A stretch of 64,000 nucleotides of DNA, taken from NCBI RefSeq assembly GCF_013778455.1, contig NZ_JACEHE010000002.1:124001-188000 (forward strand), written 5' to 3'. The first letter of the stretch is position 1. Each line of letters starts with the position of its first letter. Both the position numbers and the translations under genes were made by a program. Below, piece by piece: positions 1 to 8,204 of this stretch. The notes under the pieces were generated by a model that worked only from the letters and a program-made list of their open reading frames with translations, did not search any database and had not been told where the DNA came from. This DNA is from Streptomyces himalayensis subsp. himalayensis. GTDB taxonomy: Bacteria > Actinomycetota > Actinomycetes > Streptomycetales > Streptomycetaceae.

Positions 1-469
1 CGTTGCCGCTCTTGCTGAGCTTGTCCAGCTCGGTCGCGATGTCCTTGAGACCGTCGGCGAACTTCGCCTGGTCCTCGGTGTTGAGGTCGTCGACCTTCTT
101 CTTCAGGTCCGCGTACGCCGCGGAAATGCTCTTGAGCTCCTTGACGGCGTTCTGCTGCTTCTTCTCGCCGCCGTCGACCGGCGGCGCACCGGCCTTGTCC
201 ACGGCGGAGCCGATCGACTTGTACGCGTCAGACATGTCCTGGAAGGCCTGGGAGTCGGTCTTCTGGACGTCCTCCGGCGTGCTGTTGTCCGAGGTCTGCT
301 TCTGGATCGCGGCGTTGGCGTCCTCGATCGCCTTCGCCTGCGGCTTCACCGCGTCGCAGACCGACTTGGCCCAGGAGTCCAGCTCCTCGTTGCTGTCGCC
401 ACTGCATCCCGACAGCGCCAGTACCAGTACCGCACCGCCGGACAGTGCGGCCGCGAGCTTCTTGTTCAC
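1..469 (-). CDS. small secreted lipoprotein, 3' end outside the window
   Basis: The reading frame runs off the left window edge. I chose the GTG at 469 because GGAAGG lies about 8 nt upstream; an ATG at 487 is in frame but would put that RBS inside the gene. The N-terminus (VNKKLAAALSGGAVLVLAL) is a lipoprotein signal peptide ending in the lipobox LSGC, so the mature protein should be lipid-anchored outside the membrane. The rest is hydrophilic, Lys/Asp/Ala-rich and looks helical (repeated KKQQ, DLKKKVDDL segments). No enzymatic motif is seen. Many such lipoproteins of unknown role occur in Streptomyces. Secretion is well supported; function is unknown. Confidence 0.75.
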   Translation of the reverse strand, partial: MNKKLAAALSGGAVLVLALSGCSGDSNEELDSWAKSVCDAVKPQAKAIEDANAAIQKQTSDNSTPEDVQKTDSQAFQDMSDAYKSIGSAVDKAGAPPVDGGEKKQQNAVKELKSISAAYADLKKKVDDLNTEDQAKFADGLKDIATELDKLSKSGN

Positions 470-604
470 CGGATTGGTCCCTTCCATGGCTCTCGGCCCC
501 GGAACTTACACGCCAAGTGGGCGACTATCGCATGCCGGACGTCCGCTATGGGCCCCATTGAAGCCATTTGCACCAAGAGAGAGAAGGCTCACGAGTGCAC
601 GAAA

Positions 605-642
605 GCGGGCGTGCAGCGCGCAGTAGCGCGCCGCACGCCCGC
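605..642 (-). terminator. hairpin downstream of hppA
   Basis: Inverted repeat of 16 base pairs with a single A/C mismatch and a 4-nt loop (AGTA), lying 39 bp beyond the hppA stop codon. It has no T-tract, which is usual for Streptomyces terminators. It separates hppA from the lipoprotein gene. Confidence 0.7.
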
Positions 643-680
643 CCGTCGAGCCCTGTCTGACCAGGCCTTCTGACCAAGGG

Positions 681-3086
681 TCAGGAAACCACCGCCGGGT
701 CGGCCGGCTTGGACGTCCGCTCGGCGTTGTCTTCGTCACTCACAGCGATGCCGCGCCGCTTGGAGACGTACACCGCGCCGACGATGACCACGATGGCCAG
801 CGCCGCGATCAGGATACGGATACCGACACTGGCATCGTCGCCGTAGTTGAATTTGACTACCGCTGGCGCGATGAGGAGCGCCACCAGGTTCATCACCTTC
901 AGCAGCGGGTTGATCGCCGGTCCCGCGGTGTCCTTGAAGGGGTCGCCGACCGTGTCGCCGATCACCGTCGCGGCATGGGCCTCACTGCCCTTGCCACCGT
1001 GGTGACCGTCCTCGACGAGCTTCTTCGCGTTGTCCCAGGCGCCCCCGGAGTTGGCGAGGAAGACCGCCATCAGCGTGCCCGTGCCGATCGCACCCGCGAG
1101 ATACGCACCGAGCGCACCGACACCGAGCGTGAACCCGATCGCGATCGGCGCCATCACAGCGAGCAGACCCGGCGTCGCGAGCTCGCGCAGCGCATCCTTG
1201 GTGCAGATGTCGACCACGCGCCCGTACTCCGGCTTCTCGGTGTAGTCCATGATCCCGGGGTGCTCGCGGAACTGCCGCCGCACCTCGTAGACCACCGCGC
1301 CCGCCGAACGCGACACCGCGTTGATGGCGAGACCGGAGAAGAGGAAGACGACGGCCGCACCGGCGATCAGACCGACCAGGTTGTTGGGCTGCGAGATGTC
1401 CATCAGCAGGTTCATCGGCGCGTCCCTGCCGGTGACGCTCTCGCCGACCTCCTGTGCGGCCGTGACGATGGCGTCCCGGTACGAGCCGAAGAGCGCCGAC
1501 GCCGCGAGGACGGCCGTGGCGATGGCGATGCCCTTGGTGATGGCCTTCGTGGTGTTGCCCACGGCATCCAGGTCGGTGAGCACCTGAGCGCCCGAGCCCG
1601 TGACGTCACCGGACATCTCGGCGATGCCCTGCGCGTTGTCGGAGACCGGACCGAAGGTGTCCATGGCGACGATCACGCCGACCGTGGTGAGCAGACCGGT
1701 ACCGGCCAGCGCCACCGCGAAGAGCGCCAGCATGATCGACGTACCGCCGAGCAGGAATGCCCCGTACACGCCAAGGCCGATCAGCAGTGCGGTGTAGACC
1801 GCCGATTCGAGACCCACGGAGATACCGGCGAGGACGACGGTGGCCGGGCCGGTGAGGGAGGTCTTGCCGATGTCCCGCACGGGTCGCCGGGTGGTCTCGG
1901 TGAAGTAGCCGGTGAGCTGCTGGATCAGCGCGGCCAGGACGATGCCGATCGCCACGGCGACCAGCGCGAGGATCCGGGGGTCACCGCTCTTGGCCTGGAT
2001 CACCGCGTCGGTGACGCCCTTCAGGTCGGCGTACGAAGACGGCAGGTAGACGAAGACCGCGGCGGCCACCAGCGCTAGCGAGATCAGCGCGGAGATGAAG
2101 AAACCGCGGTTGATCGCGGACATGCCGCTGCGGTCCGCACGGCGGGGCGCCACAGCGAAGATGCCGATCATCGCCGTCACGACGCCGATCGCGGGAACGA
2201 TCAGCGGGAAGGCGAGACCTGCGTCGCCGAAGGCCGCCTTGCCGAGGATCAGCGCGGCGACCAGTGTCACGGCGTACGACTCGAAGAGGTCCGCGGCCAT
2301 ACCTGCGCAGTCGCCGACGTTGTCGCCCACATTGTCGGCGATGGTCGCGGCATTACGCGGGTCGTCCTCCGGAATGCCCTTCTCGACCTTGCCGACCAGG
2401 TCGGCGCCGACGTCGGCGGCCTTGGTGAAGATGCCGCCGCCGACGCGCATGAACATCGCGATCAGAGCGGCGCCGAGACCGAAGCCCTCAAGGACCTTCG
2501 GCGCATCGGCCGCATACACGAGCACCACACAGGAGGCTCCGAGCAGACCGAGCCCCACCGTGAACATGCCGACGACGCCGCCTGTACGGAACGCGATCTT
2601 CATGGCCTTGTGCGAGACGGCCGTCAGATCCTTTTCGGGTTCTCCTTCTGCGGGAGTCGCTTCGCGCGCGGCGGCTGCCACACGCACATTGCTCCGTACG
2701 GCGAGCCACATGCCGATATAGCCGGTGGCCGCCGAGAATGCCGCGCCGATCAGGAAGAACACCGAGCGTCCGGCGCGCTGATTCCAGTCGTCCGCGGGCA
2801 GCAGCATGAGCAGGAAGAACACCACGACGGCGAATACCGCGAGAGTGCGCAGTTGCCGGGCCAGATAGGCATTCGCGCCTTCCTGCACCGCCGCCGCGAT
2901 CTTCTTCATGCTGTCGGTGCCCTCGCCTGCCGCGAGCACCTGGCGCACCAGCACTCCGGCGACCACCAGAGCCGCGAGCGCGACGGCCGCGATGACGGTC
3001 ACGATGAGGCGGTTGTCGTCGGTCAGAACTGCGGCTGCGAAGGTTGAGGGATGGTCCAGCTGATGAGGGGTAGAAAGCCCCGCCAT
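681..3086 (-). CDS. hppA: K+-independent proton-pumping inorganic pyrophosphatase
   Basis: Membrane H+-PPase that couples PPi hydrolysis to proton export. The 801 aa contain about 16 hydrophobic segments, within the family's usual length. The substrate loop shows the Asp-rich set around DVGADLVGKVEKGIPEDDPR and DNVGDNVGDCAG (about residues 225-265) and a second acidic site near the C-terminus (GDTVGDPFKDTAGPA). The GNTTKA motif carries Lys at the position that is Ala in K+-dependent enzymes, so K+ independence is expected. The ATG at 3086 has an AGGAGG 5 nt upstream. A TACAAT-like -10 box can be read on the minus strand at 3129-3134, about 40 bp upstream. The gene appears monocistronic. Confidence 0.97.
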   Translation of the reverse strand: MAGLSTPHQLDHPSTFAAAVLTDDNRLIVTVIAAVALAALVVAGVLVRQVLAAGEGTDSMKKIAAAVQEGANAYLARQLRTLAVFAVVVFFLLMLLPADDWNQRAGRSVFFLIGAAFSAATGYIGMWLAVRSNVRVAAAAREATPAEGEPEKDLTAVSHKAMKIAFRTGGVVGMFTVGLGLLGASCVVLVYAADAPKVLEGFGLGAALIAMFMRVGGGIFTKAADVGADLVGKVEKGIPEDDPRNAATIADNVGDNVGDCAGMAADLFESYAVTLVAALILGKAAFGDAGLAFPLIVPAIGVVTAMIGIFAVAPRRADRSGMSAINRGFFISALISLALVAAAVFVYLPSSYADLKGVTDAVIQAKSGDPRILALVAVAIGIVLAALIQQLTGYFTETTRRPVRDIGKTSLTGPATVVLAGISVGLESAVYTALLIGLGVYGAFLLGGTSIMLALFAVALAGTGLLTTVGVIVAMDTFGPVSDNAQGIAEMSGDVTGSGAQVLTDLDAVGNTTKAITKGIAIATAVLAASALFGSYRDAIVTAAQEVGESVTGRDAPMNLLMDISQPNNLVGLIAGAAVVFLFSGLAINAVSRSAGAVVYEVRRQFREHPGIMDYTEKPEYGRVVDICTKDALRELATPGLLAVMAPIAIGFTLGVGALGAYLAGAIGTGTLMAVFLANSGGAWDNAKKLVEDGHHGGKGSEAHAATVIGDTVGDPFKDTAGPAINPLLKVMNLVALLIAPAVVKFNYGDDASVGIRILIAALAIVVIVGAVYVSKRRGIAVSDEDNAERTSKPADPAVVS

Positions 3087-3279
3087 TCGTCCTCCTTGAC
3101 GCTTGGGCTGAGCTCAAGATGTGGACGGATTGTAGGTAGCAGGCCCTGATCAAAACAGAGCGCGACAAACGGAATCGGACTTCATGTGCTCTTCAGCAAA
3201 TGATCCCTCAACGCCGGCGGCATCCAAAAGGAGTAATGCCTTGAAAGCGTTGACACCAGATGAATGATCTAGGTAAATG

Positions 3280-3302
3280 AAAAAAGCCCTGTTCAACAGG
3301 GC
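3280..3302 (-). terminator. intrinsic terminator of the bldG operon
   Basis: GCCCTG-TTCAA-CAGGGC hairpin followed on the minus strand by a run of six T residues, a classical rho-independent signal. It lies 75 bp beyond the anti-sigma factor stop and insulates hppA from the bldG operon. Confidence 0.85.
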
Positions 3303-3376
3303 CCGAAAGAGAAAAAGATCAGAACATGCGTGCGTCGCCAGGCGCGGGTCGATGGGTCAGCGACCCGCGCACGCGA

Positions 3377-3814
3377 TCACGGCAGCACCGCCGCCGACGC
3401 GGTCGGCCAGCTCATGCGGATGAGGCCGCCGTGCTCGTCGGCCCTCACCTCGACATCGTCCACGAGACCACTGATGACGGCGAGGCCCATCTCGTCCTCT
3501 TCCGGCTCGAGCTCGTCGGCTGCCACACCGTCCGCGCCCGGCGCGCCGTGAGAAGCAGCCGCATGCGGCACCTCGTCGCCGACCTCGATGGAGAACTGCT
3601 TCTCCTCCTCGGTCAGCACCACCCGCACCGGCGCGGTGACGCCGCCGCTCTGGTGCAGCCCGACGGCCCGGCTGCAGGCCTCGCCGACAGCGAGCCTGAC
3701 CTCGTCGAGAACGGCCTCGTCCACCCCAGCCCTGCGCGCAACTGCTGCCGCCACCAGTCGGGCGGTCCTGACATGCTCGGGTAGCGCGCTGAAGCGGAGT
3801 TCAACGGTGGCCAT
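3377..3814 (-). CDS. RsbW/SpoIIAB-type anti-sigma factor, partner of BldG
   Basis: 145 aa with the HATPase_c fold of anti-sigma serine kinases: an N-box region VRLAVGEACSRAV (about residues 41-53, E and A conserved) and a degraded G-box GLAVISGLVDDVEV (about 109-122). A linker rich in Ala, Glu and Asp (about 85-108) separates them, longer than in B. subtilis RsbW. Family members bind a sigma factor and, in many cases, phosphorylate an antagonist. It lies 101 bp downstream of bldG on the same strand. The orthologue of this gene is known as the BldG-associated anti-sigma factor. Kinase activity is inferred. Confidence 0.88.
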   Translation of the reverse strand: MATVELRFSALPEHVRTARLVAAAVARRAGVDEAVLDEVRLAVGEACSRAVGLHQSGGVTAPVRVVLTEEEKQFSIEVGDEVPHAAASHGAPGADGVAADELEPEEDEMGLAVISGLVDDVEVRADEHGGLIRMSWPTASAAVLP

Positions 3815-3845
3815 GCATCCCCCTCGGACGTATGGGCGTGCTCTC

Positions 3846-3876
3846 GGGAGACCGGGCCACAGCGGCCCGGTCTCCC
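3846..3876 (-). terminator. strong hairpin between bldG and the anti-sigma gene (attenuator)
   Basis: Perfect 13-bp stem (GGGAGACCGGGCC and its complement) with a 5-nt loop, centred between the bldG stop at 3916 and the anti-sigma start at 3814. It has no T-tract. It could end part of the bldG transcripts, which would make bldG more abundant than its downstream anti-sigma factor. Confidence 0.75.
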
Positions 3877-3915
3877 TACTTGTGGCACCCCGGTTCGGAG
3901 CCCGGGGAGACCGGC

Positions 3916-4257
3916 TCAGTCGGTGGCCGCGACCGCTTCCTCAACCGAGGTGTGGATCGGGAACACCTTCGTCAGGCCGGTGATCCGGAAGATCTTCAGA
4001 ATGCGCTCCTGGTTGCAGACCAGGCGCAGCGAGCCCTCATGGGCACGCACCCGCTTGAGTCCGCCCACCAGCACGCCGAGCCCGGTGGAGTCGAGGAAGT
4101 CCACGCCCTCCATGTCGACGACGAGGTGGAAATTGCCGTCGTTCACCAGCTCGACCAGCTGCTCGCGCAGCTTGGGCGCGGTATATACATCAATTTCGCC
4201 ACCGACCTCGACGACCGTACGATCGCCGACGGTACGGGTCGACAGGGACAGGTCCAC
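3916..4257 (-). CDS. bldG: anti-sigma factor antagonist BldG (STAS domain)
   Basis: 113 aa, one complete STAS domain. The phosphorylation motif is [11 protein letters not shown] with the target serine at residue 57, which is the documented site in S. coelicolor BldG. BldG is needed for aerial mycelium and antibiotic production; in its unphosphorylated form it sequesters anti-sigma factors. It is the first gene of a two-gene minus-strand unit with the anti-sigma factor. The 81-bp gap to the putative upstream start of the divergent helicase gene (128 bp to the main helicase frame) must hold both promoters. Identification is very secure because length and sequence match the known protein almost throughout. 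Confidence 0.97.
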   Translation of the reverse strand: MDLSLSTRTVGDRTVVEVGGEIDVYTAPKLREQLVELVNDGNFHLVVDMEGVDFLDSTGLGVLVGGLKRVRAHEGSLRLVCNQERILKIFRITGLTKVFPIHTSVEEAVAATD

Positions 4258-4338
4258 GGATCCTCCAGCACCTTGCTATCGAGCGGTCGTCCCTAGGGAC
4301 ACCTCGGCTTGAGCCCCCGGGACGGATCGCCAGCCGCG

Positions 4339-4404
4339 ATGGCATTCAATCACTTACCGGCAGGCGTGCACGACGCCTTAGGCCATTGTCCGTCACGCCA
4401 GTGA
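4339..4404 (+). other. upstream reading frame with two TTA codons, probable true 5' end of the helicase gene
   Basis: An ATG at 4339 opens a 21-codon frame (MAFNHLPAGVHDALG...) that contains TTA codons at 4354-4356 and 4378-4380 and stops at 4402. Its frame differs from the helicase frame by one nucleotide, and one extra base near 4383-4386 would join the two. From memory, orthologous helicases next to bldG begin with this peptide fused to the rest. Either a frameshift has occurred here, or this is a short upstream ORF. TTA is read only by the bldA tRNA. Confidence 0.45.
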
Positions 4405-6857
4405 CACACTCGATGCCGATGGCCAACAATCACCGATCGGATCGACGCACGGGGGACACCACGGTGCGCCCCTCCCCTCGTGCTGTCCTGGACCGGCTCG
4501 CCCCGGGCCCGAGCCGCGCTTCCCGTATCACTCATACGGAGCACTTGCCCCCGAGAGCGGGACACCATGCCGTCTGGCCGGACCGCATCCGCCCCGAGGT
4601 CATCGCGGCCGTACAGGCCGCCGGTATCGAGCACCCCTGGTCCCACCAGGCACTCGCCGCGGAGTACGCCCTGGACGGCGAGTCCGTGGTCGTCTCCACC
4701 GGCACCGCGTCCGGCAAGTCGCTCGCCTATCTCGTGCCGGTCCTCAGCACCCTGCTCGACGGCTCCGACGCACCCAACGGGCGGGGCGCGACTGCCCTCT
4801 ACCTCGCCCCCACGAAGGCGCTCGCGGCCGACCAGTGCCGGGCCGTGAAGGATCTCGCCCGCCCCCTGGGCAACGCCGTACGGCCGGCGGCCTACGACGG
4901 CGACACCCCCGTCGAGGAGCGCGAGTGGGTGCGCCAGTACGCCAACTACGTCCTGACCAACCCCGACATGCTGCACCGCGGCATACTCCCGTCCCACCCC
5001 CGCTGGTCCTCCTTCCTGCGTGCCCTGCGCTATGTCGTCATCGACGAGTGCCACACCTACCGCGGTGTCTTCGGCTCCCACGTCGCCCAGGTTGTGCGCC
5101 GCCTGCGCCGCCTGTGCGCCCGCTACGGCTCCGAACCGGTGTTCCTCATGGCCTCCGCCACCGCCGCCGAACCCGCGGTGGCCGCCCAGCGCCTCACCGG
5201 ACTCCCCGTACGCGAGATCGCCGACGACGCCTCTCCTCGCGGAGAGCTCGTCTTCGCCCTCTGGGAGCCACCGCTCACCCAGCTCCACGGCGAGAAGGGC
5301 GCGCCCGTGCGACGCACGGCCACTGCCGAGACCGCCGACCTCCTGACCGACCTGGTCACGCAGGGCGTGCGCACGGTCGCCTTCGTACGGTCCCGCCGGG
5401 GGGCCGAGCTGATCTCCGTGATCGCCCAGGAGCGGCTGGCCGCACTGACGTCAGCAGCCGAGACCCCCGGCGACCGCTCACTCGCCCAGCGCGTTGCGGC
5501 CTACCGGGGCGGCTACCTGCCCGAGGAGCGCCGCGCCCTGGAGCGCGCCCTCCACTCCGGGGACCTCCTCGGTCTGGCCGCCACCACCGCCCTCGAGCTC
5601 GGAGTCGACGTCTCCGGGCTGGACGCCGTCCTCATCGCCGGCTATCCGGGGACGCGAGCCTCGCTGTGGCAGCAGGCAGGCCGCGCCGGTCGCTCCGGGC
5701 AGGGCGCACTGGCGGTGCTTGTCGCCCGGGACGACCCGCTGGACACCTATCTCGTCCACCACCCCGAGGCCCTGTTCCAGAAACCGGTGGAGTCCACGGT
5801 CCTGGACCCGGACAACCCGTACGTCCTTGCCCCGCACCTGTGCGCCGCGGCCGCCGAGCTTCCCCTCACAGACGACGACCTTCCCCTCTTCGGTCCGGCC
5901 ACCGCCGATCTGCTGCCGCAGCTGGAGGCCGCGAAGCTGCTGCGCCGCCGTGCCAAGGCCTGGCACTGGACCCGCAGGGAACGGGCCGCGGACCTGACCG
6001 ACATCCGCGGCGGGGGCGGCCGTCCGGTGCAGATCGTGGAGGCGGAGACCGGCCGGCTGCTCGGCACCGTCGACGCCTCCGCCGCGCACGCCACCGTCCA
6101 CGACGGTGCGGTCCACCTGCACCAGGGCCGTACGTATCTGGTGCGGCAACTGGACCTGGAGGACTCGGTCGCCCTGGTCGAGGAGGCAGATCCGCCCTAT
6201 TCGACTGTGGCCCGCGACACCACCTCGATCTCCGTACTGGAGACCGACGTCGAGGTCCCGTGGGGCGAGGCACGTCTGTGCTACGGCTCCGTCGAAGTCA
6301 CCAACCAGGTCGTCTCCTTTCTGCGTCGCAAACTCATCACAGGCGAGGTGCTGGGCGAGACAAGGCTCGACCTCCCTCCTCGTACGCTCCGCACGCGCGC
6401 CGTGTGGTGGACAGTCACCGAGGACCAGGTCGACGCCGCGAGGGTCAACCCCGACCAGCTCGGCGGTGCCCTCCACGCCGCGGAACACGCGTCGATCGGC
6501 ATGCTGCCGCTCTTCGCGACCTGCGACCGCTGGGACATCGGCGGCGTCTCCATCCCGCTGCACCCGGACACCCTGCTCCCCACCGTTTTCGTTTACGACG
6601 GCCACCCGGGCGGCGCCGGCTTCGCGGAGCGCGCCTTCCACACCGCTCGGGAGTGGCTCACCGCCACCCGCCAGGCCATCGCATCCTGCGAGTGCGACGC
6701 GGGCTGCCCGTCGTGCATCCAGTCCCCGAAGTGCGGCAACGGCAACGATCCCTTGCACAAGCGCGGAGCCGTGCGCCTCCTGACGGTGCTGCTTCAAGGG
6801 GCTCCCGAGAACGAGGCACCCGGTCCTGCGAAGGCCGCGGAGCGCACCGAGACCTGA
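4386..6857 (+). CDS. MrfA/YprA-like superfamily 2 DNA helicase with C-terminal four-Cys domain
   Basis: 823 aa DExH-box ATPase. Visible motifs: Q-motif region (HPWSHQ), Walker A TGTASGKS (about residue 108), DECH box (VIDECHTYRG), motif III SATAAEP, and motifs V/VI (TTALELGVDVSGLD, QQAGRAGRSG). The C-terminal part ends in CECDAGCPSCIQSPKCG, the four-cysteine signature of MrfA (YprA), a mitomycin repair helicase of B. subtilis. A DNA repair role is therefore likely. The frame opens with a TTG at 4386 without an RBS; ATG 4413 is an alternative, and an upstream ATG at 4339 is discussed separately. Its 3' end overlaps the convergent TadE-like gene by 64 bp. The helicase-Tad adjacency is conserved in actinobacteria. 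Confidence 0.9.
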   Translation: MSVTPVTHSMPMANNHRSDRRTGDTTVRPSPRAVLDRLAPGPSRASRITHTEHLPPRAGHHAVWPDRIRPEVIAAVQAAGIEHPWSHQALAAEYALDGESVVVSTGTASGKSLAYLVPVLSTLLDGSDAPNGRGATALYLAPTKALAADQCRAVKDLARPLGNAVRPAAYDGDTPVEEREWVRQYANYVLTNPDMLHRGILPSHPRWSSFLRALRYVVIDECHTYRGVFGSHVAQVVRRLRRLCARYGSEPVFLMASATAAEPAVAAQRLTGLPVREIADDASPRGELVFALWEPPLTQLHGEKGAPVRRTATAETADLLTDLVTQGVRTVAFVRSRRGAELISVIAQERLAALTSAAETPGDRSLAQRVAAYRGGYLPEERRALERALHSGDLLGLAATTALELGVDVSGLDAVLIAGYPGTRASLWQQAGRAGRSGQGALAVLVARDDPLDTYLVHHPEALFQKPVESTVLDPDNPYVLAPHLCAAAAELPLTDDDLPLFGPATADLLPQLEAAKLLRRRAKAWHWTRRERAADLTDIRGGGGRPVQIVEAETGRLLGTVDASAAHATVHDGAVHLHQGRTYLVRQLDLEDSVALVEEADPPYSTVARDTTSISVLETDVEVPWGEARLCYGSVEVTNQVVSFLRRKLITGEVLGETRLDLPPRTLRTRAVWWTVTEDQVDAARVNPDQLGGALHAAEHASIGMLPLFATCDRWDIGGVSIPLHPDTLLPTVFVYDGHPGGAGFAERAFHTAREWLTATRQAIASCECDAGCPSCIQSPKCGNGNDPLHKRGAVRLLTVLLQGAPENEAPGPAKAAERTET

Positions 6858-7330
6858 GCCTCCGCCTCCGGGCCCGACCCCGCCACCGGGAGTGAAGCCT
6901 GCTCGGAGGCCGGGGGCGGCGGTCCCGGAGCAACCGGTCCCGCCGGTCCCGCCCGTGATCTGACCTCCGCCGTCCACGGACCGAGGCCGGCCGCCGCCGT
7001 CACGTCCGAGATCTCGCCAGAGACAGTGCATCGCACGAGCCGAGCGCCCTGTGCCTGTGCCACCCGTTCCGCCCGGGCGCACGCGGGCGTACTCCCCTCC
7101 ATCCAGTGGTCCGCCGCCGCAAGTGCGGCAAGGTCGGCTGCTCCACCCGCCTCATGACGAGCGATCACGGCCTGGCCCATGGTCAGCACGGCGCCGAACA
7201 CCAGGCACAGCACCGCGACCGCCCCGACGACCCAGACGGTGGCGGAGCCCCGGTCCGACGCGCGAGCCTGCGACCAGCGGGTTGTCCAGCCGTGCCACTC
7301 GCACCGGCGCCTGTACCGGGAGCGCCTCAT
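6794..7330 (-). CDS. Rv3654c-like TadE-family pseudopilin
   Basis: 178 aa. A basic N-terminus is followed by one hydrophobic segment (about residues 28-55, ATVWVVGAVAVLCLVFGAVL) preceded by DRGSA, the type III prepilin-like cleavage context. The next segment (GGAADLAALAAAD) is typical of the secretion-neighbourhood TadE-like family next to this helicase. The C-terminal 60 residues are Pro/Ala/Gly-rich. The start overlaps the stop of the previous gene by ATGA, so translation is coupled. It is the last gene of the Tad cluster and probably a minor pilin. The family call is good; its role in any pilus is inference. Confidence 0.8.
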   Translation of the reverse strand: MRRSRYRRRCEWHGWTTRWSQARASDRGSATVWVVGAVAVLCLVFGAVLTMGQAVIARHEAGGAADLAALAAADHWMEGSTPACARAERVAQAQGARLVRCTVSGEISDVTAAAGLGPWTAEVRSRAGPAGPVAPGPPPPASEQASLPVAGSGPEAEAQVSVRSAAFAGPGASFSGAP

Positions 7331-7899
7331 CCGCCACTCATCCCCACCGTCTCCTCCGCCAGCGCCACGGCCTCGTGCCGCAGGCGCAGGGACAGCGCCC
7401 CGAGGCCCGGTGAGTCCGCTGTGACCTCCACCCGGACCAGGTCACCGTCCCGCCGCACGGTGACCCGTGCCCCGTCCGGTGCGGCCTGCTCCGCCGCCGC
7501 CACAGCGACCTTCTCCGGATCCTGGCGGGCGGCGGCACGAGCCCCGGCCCGCGCGGCGTCCACACACTGGATCTGGGCGGACGCGGCCAGCAGCGCCCAG
7601 ACCAGTCCCATCGCGAACAGCACCAGAGAGGGAAGCACCACCGCCGCCTCGGCCGTCGCGAAGCCCTGGTCCCGAGGCCGCCGGACCGAGCGCCTCACAG
7701 CGGTCACATCCCTCTCGCCCCCACCTGCATGCATCACATCGCCCGCATGGATCTCAGGCCCGCCCGCATGCGTCACACCCTCGCCCGCACGCATCTCACT
7801 CCTGCCCGCGTGCGTCTCGTCGCCGGCCGCATGCGGCTGATCCCTGGCCGCATGCGGCTGATCCTGATCCTTTGTCGGCCACGCCTCAGAACTGGACAT
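7327..7899 (-). CDS. TadE-like minor pseudopilin
   Basis: 190 aa as drawn. The conserved part starts near residue 70: DQGFATAEAAVVLP followed by a hydrophobic helix (about 88-105), the Gly/Glu signal of type III prepilins. The first 65 residues are a low-complexity His/Ala/Gly/Glu stretch encoded by imperfect repeats. The ATG at 7899 lies inside the end of the pilin gene and has GGAGAAGG 6 nt upstream. GTGs at 7707 or 7698 are alternatives that would exclude the repeats. It is coupled (ATGA) to the next gene. Pseudopilin assignment is secure; the true N-terminus is not. Confidence 0.8.
   Translation of the reverse strand: MSSSEAWPTKDQDQPHAARDQPHAAGDETHAGRSEMRAGEGVTHAGGPEIHAGDVMHAGGGERDVTAVRRSVRRPRDQGFATAEAAVVLPSLVLFAMGLVWALLAASAQIQCVDAARAGARAAARQDPEKVAVAAAEQAAPDGARVTVRRDGDLVRVEVTADSPGLGALSLRLRHEAVALAEETVGMSGG
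7825..7864. repeat. 19-bp direct repeat in the 5' part of the TadE gene
   Basis: GGCCGCATGCGGCTGATCC occurs at 7825-7843 and again at 7846-7864. Degenerate relatives of its GCATGCG core continue to about 7730. On the minus strand they encode QPHAARD/QPHAAGD-type repeats. Confidence 0.8.
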
Positions 7900-8107
7900 C
7901 GAGCGCCTTCTCCACGATGCCCTGCAGCGCGGCCATCACCTGCCCACTCGTCAGCACCTTGTAGAGCAGGGAGGCGAACCCCACTGCCGCGATCAGGCCC
8001 ATCGCGTACTCAGAGGTGACCATCCCCGCGTCCCTCGGCCGCTCCGCGGACGCCGTACGAACCTTGCGCAACAGGCCACGCACGCGTGCCCGCATCACTT
8101 CACACAT
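7886..8107 (-). CDS. Flp/TadA-type major pilin (DUF4244-like)
   Basis: 73 aa. A positively charged leader (MCEVMRARVRGLLRKVRTASAERPRDAG) precedes MVTSEYAMGLIAAVGFAS, which has the Glu at +5 typical of Flp prepilins, then one hydrophobic helix. Such peptides are cleaved by a TadV/PilD-type peptidase and polymerised by TadA. No prepilin peptidase gene is visible in this window. The start has GGGGG 5 nt upstream. It is transcribed just before the TadE-like genes. The fold and motif are clear; polymerisation has not been shown here. Confidence 0.82.
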   Translation of the reverse strand: MCEVMRARVRGLLRKVRTASAERPRDAGMVTSEYAMGLIAAVGFASLLYKVLTSGQVMAALQGIVEKALDVQF

Positions 8108-8204
8108 CTCAACCCCCAGAAAGATCCAATGGAATTCGGTACTCGTGGCCCGCTCGTTCGACGGACCCTGCTTTTACGGTCCGGTGCCCGGACTCACGCC
8201 CCTC

